NCBI GenBank assembly: GCA_963752755.1
Contig: CAVVZJ010000001.1
Span: forward strand, 248,001 to 312,000
DNA from: CAVVZJ01 sp963752755
GTDB lineage: Bacteria > Planctomycetota > Planctomycetia > Isosphaerales > Isosphaeraceae
Length of the DNA: 64,000 nucleotides
Direction: 5' to 3'
The notes below the pieces were generated by a model. It had not been told where the DNA came from. It did not search any database and saw nothing but the letters and a program-made list of their open reading frames with translations. The number at the start of each line of letters is the position of its first letter. The first letter of the stretch is position 1. Made by a program: the position numbers and the translations under genes. Of the stretch, positions 21,112 to 27,881 are shown one piece after another.

Positions 21112-21546
21112 TCAGCCCGGCCCGTAGAGGTACTCCAGCAGGTGGCGGTTCTCGTGGGCGAGCTGCTCGTAGAGCAGCTTGACGACGTCGCCTACCGAGA
21201 CGACGCCGGTGACGCGGCCATCGGCGGCGACCACAGGGAGCTGGCCGACGCGGTGCGCGGTCATCTGGCCCATGACGTGTTGCACGTCGTCGTCGGGATC
21301 GCAGGTAAACAGCTCGCGGGTCATCACATCGCCGACGCGGCGGCGGCCGAAGGCGTCGCAATCGTCGGCAACGCCCCGGAGGACGTCACGCTCGGTGAAG
21401 ATGCCGACAAGCCGGTCGTCGTCGAGGATCGGCAAGGAGCCGATGTTGTGCTCGACGAGCCGGTGGATCGCCTCGCTCACGGTCGCGTCGGGTCCGATGG
21501 AGATGACCCGGTTGCCCTTCGCCTTCAAGACGTCGCGGACTTGCAT
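21112..21546 (-). CDS. Two-CBS-domain protein
   Basis: A 144-residue cytoplasmic protein formed of a CBS pair: CBS1 about 8-62 (ATVSEAIHRLVEHNIGSLPILD, then LVGIFTERDVLRGVA) and CBS2 about 75-130 (VMTRELFTCDPDDDVQHVMGQM, then RVTGVVSVGDVVKLL). CBS pairs bind adenosine nucleotides and act as energy or redox sensors; no catalytic domain is attached. The C-terminus (HENRHLLEYLYG) resembles stand-alone CBS proteins. It is divergent from the glycosyltransferase gene that begins at 21789. Confidence 0.85.
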   Translation of the reverse strand: MQVRDVLKAKGNRVISIGPDATVSEAIHRLVEHNIGSLPILDDDRLVGIFTERDVLRGVADDCDAFGRRRVGDVMTRELFTCDPDDDVQHVMGQMTAHRVGQLPVVAADGRVTGVVSVGDVVKLLYEQLAHENRHLLEYLYGPG

Positions 21547-21788
21547 GGGGCTGGCTCCAGTCCGGGCGCGGGCCGTGAGGTGATGGGGGAAGCAGGCCGC
21601 GATCGCCCGGAAAAAGGATGGGCAGACAGGAGATATCCCGATCCATCCTGACCGGGCATCGCCACGATTGCAACGGGTCTTCCCGCCGCGATCCCGCGTC
21701 CGACTGGCCGCGCTCGGTTGCGGTGGCGTGCGGGTCCGACTTCTGGCAGGATGAGCCGCCCGAGGCGATCGTCCCAGGGAGGACCGCC

Positions 21789-23436
21789 ATGAGCCCCGCG
21801 AAGGAACGCATCCTGCTCGGCCTCCTGCTGGCCGCGACGCTCGCCCTCCGGCTGCTGCGTCTCGACCAGCCGATCGTCGAGAACTACGTCGGCCGCCAGG
21901 TGCCGACGGCGATGGTCGCCCGCAACCTCGACCGCGGCTCCGGCTTCCTTTATCCCCAGCTCGACACCGGGCCCTTCCCGAACCTCTTCCTGGTCGAACC
22001 GCCGGTCTTCGCCGCCCTGGCCGTCGGGCTTCACCGGGCGACCGGCCTGGCGATCGAGCCGGCAGGTCGGGCGGTCTCGGCCTTCGGGATCACCCTGGCA
22101 GCCTGGGGGGTCTTCGCCTTGACCCGGCGCCGGCAAGGGGCGGCCGTCGCCTTGCTCGCTCTGGTGGCGTTCGGCCTCTTCCCCGTCACGATCCGCTACG
22201 GCCGGGCCTTCCAGCCCGACGCGACGGCCCTCGGCTTGATCCTCGCCGGGATCGCCCTGATGGACGGGGGCGGTCGCTGGCAACGGGTCCTCGGCGGGGG
22301 GCTGGTGGCGGTCGGCCTGGGGATGAAGGTGATCTTCGCGTATGCTCTGCTTCCGATGGGGATGATGGTTGGCAAGAGAGAGAAGGCCGGGTGGCATGCC
22401 CACGTCCTCGTGGGCATGTCTTCGAACCGGGGGGCGTCCGGCATGCCCACGAGGACGTGGGCATGCCACCCGGCCTGGTCCTTGCTGCTCGTGCCGGCGG
22501 CCTTGTGGTATGGGCATGCGGCTCCCTTGCTGGTGGTTGGCTCGAAGGCGTCGGCGGACAACGCGGCGATCTGGCTCCGGGTGCTGGTGCCGACCGCCCT
22601 GTTCGATCCAGTCACGGTCCGGGCGATGGGTTGGTTCCTGCTGGTCCGGGCGTTCACGCCGCTGGGGATCGGCCTGGCGGTGCTGGGATTCGCGCGAGGG
22701 GCGGTCGGCCGGTTCTGGGTCGCGTGGATCGTCGCCGCGGGGTTAATGCTGATCTGGCTCGCGGGCAAGGCTCATCATGAGTACTACTGGCTCGCCCTGG
22801 CGCCGCCGCTGGCGGTGGGCGTGGCGGGCGGACTGGTCGGGATCGCGGGATGTCGGCCGTGGAGACTCGCCGGGCTCGCGGCTGGAACCGCACCGAATCC
22901 CCTCTCCCCCCGGGAGTGGGTGGCCGCGAAGCGGCCGGGTGAGGGGCCCCCGACCTTGGGCCTGACCCGACCGTTCCTCGCCCTCGCCGCCGGCCTCGGA
23001 TTCGCAAGCCTGGCACTGGGGATGTCGGCCTCGACCTGGAGAACGCCTCGGGAGTGGGTCGCCCTGGCGAGGGCGGCGGAGGTGATCCAAAAGCAGGTCC
23101 CGGCCGACGCCTGGCTCGGTCGCACCGGAGGCGTTGCTCCAGGCGGCTGACCGTCGCGGCTGTCGGCTGGAGAACGCGCCGGCGGCCGTCGGTCGGGCGG
23201 CCGGGGAGTGGGGTTGCGATCGGTCGAGCGGCCCACGAACCCCCGAGGAACTCGTCCGCGCCTATCAGGAACTCGGCGCCGGCTACTTCGCCGACGTCGC
23301 CGACCCGGACGCCGGGCGGCTGCGGGGGGAGTTGCACGAGGCGATCCGTCGGCATTACCATCCGGTGTTGGCCGATGAGCCCGGCTTCCTCCTGATCCGA
23401 CTGACCGAGCATCCGCATGCCCCCCGACGCGACTGA
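21789..23436 (+). CDS. PMT/ArnT-like membrane glycosyltransferase carrying two in-frame repeat insertions (frameshift near 23130)
   Basis: Integral membrane protein with about ten spans. The start RILLGLLLAATLALRLLRLDQP followed by YVGRQVPTAMVARNLDRG and FPNLFLVEPPVFA is the first luminal loop of GT-C transferases (ArnT/PMT type), which use polyprenyl-linked sugars. Two pieces of non-protein repeat are translated within it: the palindrome at 22385-22475 (GWHAHVLVGM and GMPTRTWACHP) and the CTCTCCCCC-type repeat at 22899-22946 (NPLSPREWVAAKRPGEG). The C-terminal 100 residues, from LQAADRRGC to 23436, are in another frame. It overlaps the panB start by 20 bases, so the genes are probably coupled. 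ATG 21789 was chosen because the first membrane span follows it. Confidence 0.75.
22385..22475. repeat. Perfect 34-bp inverted repeat inside a coding region
   Basis: The arms 22385-22418 and 22442-22475 are exact reverse complements, separated by 23 bases. Each arm contains the self-complementary GCATGCCCACGT/ACGTGGGCATGC type core, so the unit can fold into several hairpins. It is 91 bases long and keeps the host frame open. A shorter diverged arm occurs at 26791-26820. Confidence 0.85.
22899..22946. repeat. REP-like element inside a coding region
   Basis: CCCCTCTCCCCCCGGGAGTG is followed by GGCCGCGAAGCGGCC and GTGAGGGG. The outer CCCCTC/GAGGGG and inner GGCCGC/GCGGCC both pair. A diverged copy with GCCGGGAGCGAGTGG and GCGGCCGGGTGAGG lies at about 60611-60655 in an intergenic region. 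Confidence 0.6.
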
Positions 23437-24227
23437 GAACCCCGTCAGCCTGCTCGACTTCGGCCGCTGGAAATCCGCAGGGCCGGCCGATCAGCGTCCT
23501 GACCGCCTACGACTTCACCACCGCCCGGCTGCTCGACGACGCCGGGCGTGGACTGCCTTGCTCGTCGGCGACTCGCTGGGCACGGTCGTCCAGGGTCATC
23601 CGACGACCTTGCCGCGTCACGCTCGACCAGATGGTCTATCACGCCGAGATGGTCGCCCGCGGCGCGCGCCGGGCGTTCGTCGTGGCCGACCTGCCGTTCC
23701 TGAGCTACCAGGCGTCGGTCGAGCGGGCGATCCTGTCGGCGGGCCGGTTGCTCAAGGAAACCCGTTGCTCGGCCGTGAAGCTCGAAGGCGGCCGGGCGAT
23801 GGCCGCCACGATCCGGGCCTTGACCGAGGTCGGCATCCCGGTGATGGCCCACGTCGGCCTGACCCCCCAGTCGGTCCTCGCCCTCGGCGGCTTCAAGGTC
23901 CAGCGCGACGCCGAGGCGATCGTCGCCGACGCCCGCGCGGTGGCCGAGGCCGGGGCGTTCGCGATCGTGCTGGAGTGCATCCCGGCCGAGGTCGCCGCGC
24001 GGATCACGGCGGAGCTGCCGATCCCGACCATCGGCATCGGCGCCGGGCCGGGTTGCGACGGCCAGGTGCTGGTCGTCTCCGACATGCTCGGCCTCTTCGA
24101 GGGCTTCCGCCCGAAGTTCGTCCGCCGCTACGCCGACCTGGCCGAGACGGTCCGCCAGGCCGCCGCCTCCTACGTCGCCGACGTCGCCGCGCGCCGGTTC
24201 CCGGACGAGTCCGAAAGCTTTCACTGA
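23417..24227 (+). CDS. panB: 3-methyl-2-oxobutanoate hydroxymethyltransferase (three frameshifts near the N-terminus)
   Basis: Ketopantoate synthesis from 2-ketoisovalerate and methylene-tetrahydrofolate, the first step of pantothenate synthesis. Blocks seen: AYDFTTARLLDDAG (frame 2), LLVGDSLGTVVQGHPTTL, MVYHAEMVARGARRAFVVAD, AVKLEGGRAMAATIRALTEVG, VMAHVGLTPQSV, FAIVLECIPAEVAARIT, PTIGIGAGPGCDGQVLV and DMLGLFEGFRPKFVRRYADL. About 270 residues, normal for PanB. The frame moves near 23480, 23545 and 23620; after 23631 it is open to the stop. ATG 23417 overlaps the end of the glycosyltransferase gene. It ends 31 bases before phhB. Confidence 0.88.
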
Positions 24228-24258
24228 GCCTAGACTTCGCTCCAACCCGGAGGTCCCC

Positions 24259-24621
24259 ATGTCCAACGCCATCGCTGAGCAGCTCACCCGCAAGAAGTGC
24301 GTCCCCTGCGAGGGGGGCGTGCCCCGCGTCGAGAAGGAGGAGGCCGCCCGCTTGCTCGACGGCCTCACCGGCTGGGCCCTCACCGACGACGCCATCCGCA
24401 TCCGCAAGTCCTGGCGTGTCAAGAACTTCATGGCCGGCATCGACTTCTTCAACAAGATCGCCGCGCTGGCCGAGGACGAGGGCCATCACCCGGATCTGCA
24501 CCTCGTCGGCTACCGCGACGTGACCATCGAACTCTGGACCCACGCCATCGGCGGCCTCTCCGAGAACGACTTCATCCTCGCCGCCAAGATCGACCAGATC
24601 CCGGTGTCCGTGAAGTCCTGA
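24259..24621 (+). CDS. phhB: 4a-hydroxytetrahydrobiopterin dehydratase (pterin-4a-carbinolamine dehydratase)
   Basis: A 120-residue PCD/DCoH protein. The signature EGHHPDLHLVGYRDVTIELW holds the catalytic His pair, and THAIGGLSENDFILAAKID is the C-terminal helix. The N-terminal KKCVPCEGGVPRVEKEEAARLL is usual in bacterial members. It dehydrates the carbinolamine formed by aromatic amino acid hydroxylases, although no hydroxylase gene is nearby; stand-alone PCDs also have cofactor roles. CGGAGGT precedes ATG 24259. It follows panB in the same direction. Confidence 0.92.
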   Translation: MSNAIAEQLTRKKCVPCEGGVPRVEKEEAARLLDGLTGWALTDDAIRIRKSWRVKNFMAGIDFFNKIAALAEDEGHHPDLHLVGYRDVTIELWTHAIGGLSENDFILAAKIDQIPVSVKS

Positions 24622-25408
24622 CCCGCTCCACTGGCGGTCCCGTGTTCGTTTGGTTCGACCCCGACGCGCCGGCTCGCGACGTCTCCATGGCGCTCCCGTA
24701 ACGCTCCGGCGACGCCTCCCGGACGGCTCGGCGACGCTGAGGGGACGCACCGCGTCTCGGCTTTCGAGGGTTTGCAACTTATTGTCTTTCTAGTATTTAT
24801 AACGACAAATTCCCCATTTTGAAGTTCGTTCGGCGCCTGGGGCGCCCCGCCTCGCCGTCATCCTCATCGTGATTCCGGAGTGTCAAAGAGCGGGCCGATT
24901 GTCTTCGGAGCCACGGGAAGGCGCCGGCCTCGACCAGGAGGACCGATTCCGTCGCGTTGGACGATCGCCTGTTCTGGGGGCTTTGGATTCGAGGCCAACC
25001 CGCTGGGACGGACTGCGCACCCGGAGCGTGGCGGTCCCTTCCTCCCGAGTCGTGGTCGCCTCGGAAAACCGGCGGGGAATCTCCCGACCGTCGCGGAGCG
25101 TTCAACGGAGAATCGCCCGCGGCTCCTTGATCCGGCGACGTGGGCTCCGGATAACGACGCCCCGGCGTGGTAGCGTTCGGATTCGCGAGGACTCTTGCCG
25201 GATTCGAATATCGAAGCGGGAATCAAGCACCCAGCAAGGCTGTGTGGAGACTTCGGATCGGCAAGCCTGCGATCCTGGGCCGATTCGGCAAGGCTTCTCT
25301 GGCTCCGGGTCGCACGCGAAGGACGACCGGCTTGGCGGTGTGGGGGGCGTGTTGTAAGGTGGTCATTCCCCGACGAACCTGTCGACCACGCGTTGCGGAG
25401 TCCCGCCG
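24622..25408. other. Gene-free interval of about 790 bp
   Basis: No supported gene. Open frames on both strands are Arg/Pro/Gly-rich and mutually overlapping. The left third is copy 2 of the dispersed element, including a markedly AT-rich patch at about 24775-24820. No hairpin with a T run was found after phhB. Confidence 0.55.
24660..24895 (-). repeat. Dispersed intergenic element, copy 2
   Basis: Minus-strand order: GCTCTTTGACACTCC (24877-24891), core GGCGCCGAACGAACTT with CAAAATGG (24814-24837), AGACAATAAGTTGC (about 24775-24788), and GTGCGTCCCCTCAGCGTC (about 24735-24752). It reads toward the 3' end of phhB, not toward a co-directional gene, and has no clear TATAAT. Confidence 0.6.
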
Positions 25409-26695
25409 ATGACCAACCCGATGCACCGTCGCCGCTTCTTCGAAGCCACCGCCGCCGCCGGACTCGCCGCCGGGGTGGTCCGGACGGCACGCGCCGGGAA
25501 GCCTGGGCCAAACGAGACCGTGGTCGTCGGCATCATGGGCACCGGCATCCGTGGACTCGCCCACTCGCGAACCCTCGCCCGGCTCAAGGGGGCGGAGGTC
25601 GCCTACGTCTGCGACGTGGACGAGCGCCGGGCCGCCGAGGCCGCCAGCGTCGTCTCGAAGGCGGGCGCCCGCACGCCCGAGGCGGTCGGAGACTTTCGCA
25701 AGATCCTTGATGACAAGGGGGTCGATGCCCTGATCATCGCCACCTGCAACCACTGGCACGGCCCGGCGACGATCCTCGCCTGTGCGGCGGGCAAGCATGT
25801 TTACGTCGAGAAGCCTTGCAGTCACAACCCCCGCGAGGGCGAGCTGATGATCGAGGCCGCCCGCAAGCACGACCGGGTCGTGCAGATGGGCAACCAGCGT
25901 CGGAGCTGGCCGAAGATCATCGAGGCGGTCGGGTTGGTCCGCGAGGGCGCGATCGGACGGCCCTACCTGGCCAAGTCGTACTTCTACAGCAACCGCGCCT
26001 CGATCGGCCGGGGCGTGGAGAAGGCCCCGCCCGCCTGGATCGACTACGCTCTCTGGGAAGGCCCTGCGCCGCATCGGCCGTATCACGACAACTACCTGCA
26101 CTACACCTGGCATTACTTCTGGCACTGGGGCAACGGCGAGGTCGGCAACAACGGCGTGCACTCGATCGACGTCTGCCGCTGGGCCCTCGGCGTCGATTTC
26201 CCCACCCGCGTGGTTTCCTCCGGCGGCCACTACCACTACGACGACGACCAGCAAACGCCCGACACCCACACCGTCGGCTTCGAGTTCGGCCCCGACAAGG
26301 CGATGTCCTGGCAAGGGATCAGTTGCAACGCCGCCCGTGTCGGCGGCTCGACCTTCGACATCATCATCGAGGGCACGGAAGACGCCCTCCGGATCAACGG
26401 CGCCGGCTACACCCTGCTCGACCTTCAGAACAAGGTCGTCAAGGAGGTCTCCGGCCAGGGCGGCGACGCCGTGCACCTCACCAACTTCCTCGACGCCATC
26501 CCGGGCAACGCGAAGCTCAACAGCGAGATCGCCGAGGGCCACCGCAGCACCCTCCTCTGCCACCTCGCCAACATCGCCCACCGCACCGGCCACGTCCTCC
26601 ACTGCGATCCCCAGACCGGCCGCATCCTGAACGACGACGACGCCATGGCCCTCTGGTCCCGCGAATACGCCCCGGCCTGGGAGCCGGAGGTCTGA
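25409..26695 (+). CDS. Gfo/Idh/MocA-family oxidoreductase, Tat-exported
   Basis: A 428-residue protein. A Tat signal (MHRRRFFEATAAAGLAAG) is followed by the Rossmann motif VVGIMGTGIRGLAH, then AYVCDVDE, ALIIATCNHWHGPATILACAAGKHVYVEKPCSHNP (read in two parts, with the EKP motif), and a C-terminal alpha/beta domain with WHYFWHWGNGEVGNNGVHSIDVC. The last is typical of the planctomycete group that may act on sugars or sugar derivatives with tightly bound NAD(P). Planctomycetes have many Tat-exported copies. Substrate unknown. The gene stands alone, 787 bases after phhB. Confidence 0.88.
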   Translation: MTNPMHRRRFFEATAAAGLAAGVVRTARAGKPGPNETVVVGIMGTGIRGLAHSRTLARLKGAEVAYVCDVDERRAAEAASVVSKAGARTPEAVGDFRKILDDKGVDALIIATCNHWHGPATILACAAGKHVYVEKPCSHNPREGELMIEAARKHDRVVQMGNQRRSWPKIIEAVGLVREGAIGRPYLAKSYFYSNRASIGRGVEKAPPAWIDYALWEGPAPHRPYHDNYLHYTWHYFWHWGNGEVGNNGVHSIDVCRWALGVDFPTRVVSSGGHYHYDDDQQTPDTHTVGFEFGPDKAMSWQGISCNAARVGGSTFDIIIEGTEDALRINGAGYTLLDLQNKVVKEVSGQGGDAVHLTNFLDAIPGNAKLNSEIAEGHRSTLLCHLANIAHRTGHVLHCDPQTGRILNDDDAMALWSREYAPAWEPEV

Positions 26696-26790
26696 CCCGG
26701 GATCGCCTGGTCCGGTGGTGGGGCATCGGTAGACAGATGGTGGGATGGGTGCCTGTTCGTTGGTAACCTAGACTTTTTATATTTAATTTT

Positions 26791-26820
26791 GCCCGCGAAG
26801 ACGTGGGAATGCCACCCGGA
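26791..26820. repeat. Diverged half of the GCATGCCCACG palindrome
   Basis: GCCCGCGAAGACGTGGGAAT followed by GCCACCCGG matches the right arm of the 22385-22475 inverted repeat with a few differences. It lies in the convergent gap between the Gfo/Idh and PEP-CTERM genes, next to a T/A-rich stretch. Confidence 0.55.
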
Positions 26821-26954
26821 CGGCGTCGCTTGCTGCAGCGAGTGGATCGGGGTGGGTTGTGGGGAGTCTCGCCCGAGCACGCCGTCACGATCGCGGCGAC
26901 CTGGCCCAGTCCACACCGATCAAAAGGGGTCGATGAGCGGATGGAGGAGGAGTG

Positions 26955-27599
26955 TCAACGCGGCCACCCGTTCACGAATTTACGTCGGTGCAGGCTGTAA
27001 GCCGTCAGGCCCAGTCCTCCGAAGGCCAGCAAGACCAGCGAACCTGGCTCGGGAACGGCGCGGACGCTGACATTATCAAAATATGCGATCACTGGGCCGG
27101 GTGGGCTGAGACGCCACGTCTCCAGTTCAAGACGATTGATGCCCGCATCGAGATTGGCGATGAAAACGAAGGTCTGACGAACGATTTGGCCCGGGGCCAG
27201 ATTCAGGGTGTCGATGCCGGTCGAACTTGATTGCGTTGGACCTACATTAGAAAAGAACAAGAATCCACCATCGGTTTCAGCATTGCTGATATTCTGGACC
27301 GCCGCATCTACCGAGAATCGGTATTGCCCAGCTGTTGCTGTGAATTCTTGGAAGATCCCCGCACCCTGAAAGGGAAGCGCGACCGTACCGCCCGTCGCGA
27401 TCGCAGCCGCGGTGCTCACGCCGGAACCCGTGGTATTGAAGTCGAGGACCTGTGGGAAACCAGCTACCTCTGTGCCCGTGTTCAACGTGAATGGGGTCCA
27501 TCCGGACAGACCGTCGTCAAAGTTCCCGTTGATGATCTCGTCCGCCTGCGATGTGGACACGAGGGCGACGAAGAAGACAACGAACAGAAAGCGCGACAT
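26955..27599 (-). CDS. PEP-CTERM protein (exosortase substrate)
   Basis: A 214-residue secreted protein: signal peptide (SRFLFVVFFVALVSTSQADE), a beta-rich domain starting IINGNFDDGLSGWTPF and containing YRFSVDAAVQN and VIAYFDNVSVRA, then the sorting tail VPEPGSLVLLAFGGLGLTAY with SLHRRK. The PEP motif, hydrophobic segment and basic end are the exosortase/PEP-CTERM signal, so the protein is expected to be processed at the membrane. The domain looks like a carbohydrate-binding or lectin-like fold. AAGGAG lies 7 bases before ATG 27599. Base composition is less GC-rich than its neighbours. No exosortase gene is in the window. Confidence 0.88.
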   Translation of the reverse strand: MSRFLFVVFFVALVSTSQADEIINGNFDDGLSGWTPFTLNTGTEVAGFPQVLDFNTTGSGVSTAAAIATGGTVALPFQGAGIFQEFTATAGQYRFSVDAAVQNISNAETDGGFLFFSNVGPTQSSSTGIDTLNLAPGQIVRQTFVFIANLDAGINRLELETWRLSPPGPVIAYFDNVSVRAVPEPGSLVLLAFGGLGLTAYSLHRRKFVNGWPR

Positions 27600-27881
27600 C
27601 TGTAGACTCCTTAAAATTTGACCGAGATGAACGTCAAGGTGATCTGTTGAAAATTTTCATCTATCACTTTGAAACAAGCTCGCAAGCCCGTCCGTCCTTG
27701 TCAAGGCAATTCCCCTGTTGCCTGTCGTTTTCTGGTGCGGTTACGGCATTTGGACGGGTAGCATGCCTCGATTAACGTAGTTATGTCTGTATATTATTAT
27801 AATAATCATATGTTCTTAACAATACATTAGGATGCTACCTATCTATGTTGCGATTGCAAGTCGTGCCGGGCGACGGTCGTC
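27600..27881. other. AT-rich intergenic island
   Basis: About 280 bp without a gene. The stretch at about 27765-27850 (for example TATATTATTATAATAATCAT) is strikingly AT-rich for this GC-rich window. It lies between the PEP-CTERM start and the acylase stop, both minus-strand, so it probably holds the PEP-CTERM promoter region. No defined element could be assigned. Confidence 0.5.

Noticed and set aside
24864..25511. Minus-strand open frame of 215 codons in the gap after phhB
   Set aside because: Arg/Ser/Pro-rich, no domain, overlaps the start of the Gfo/Idh gene and the repeat element.
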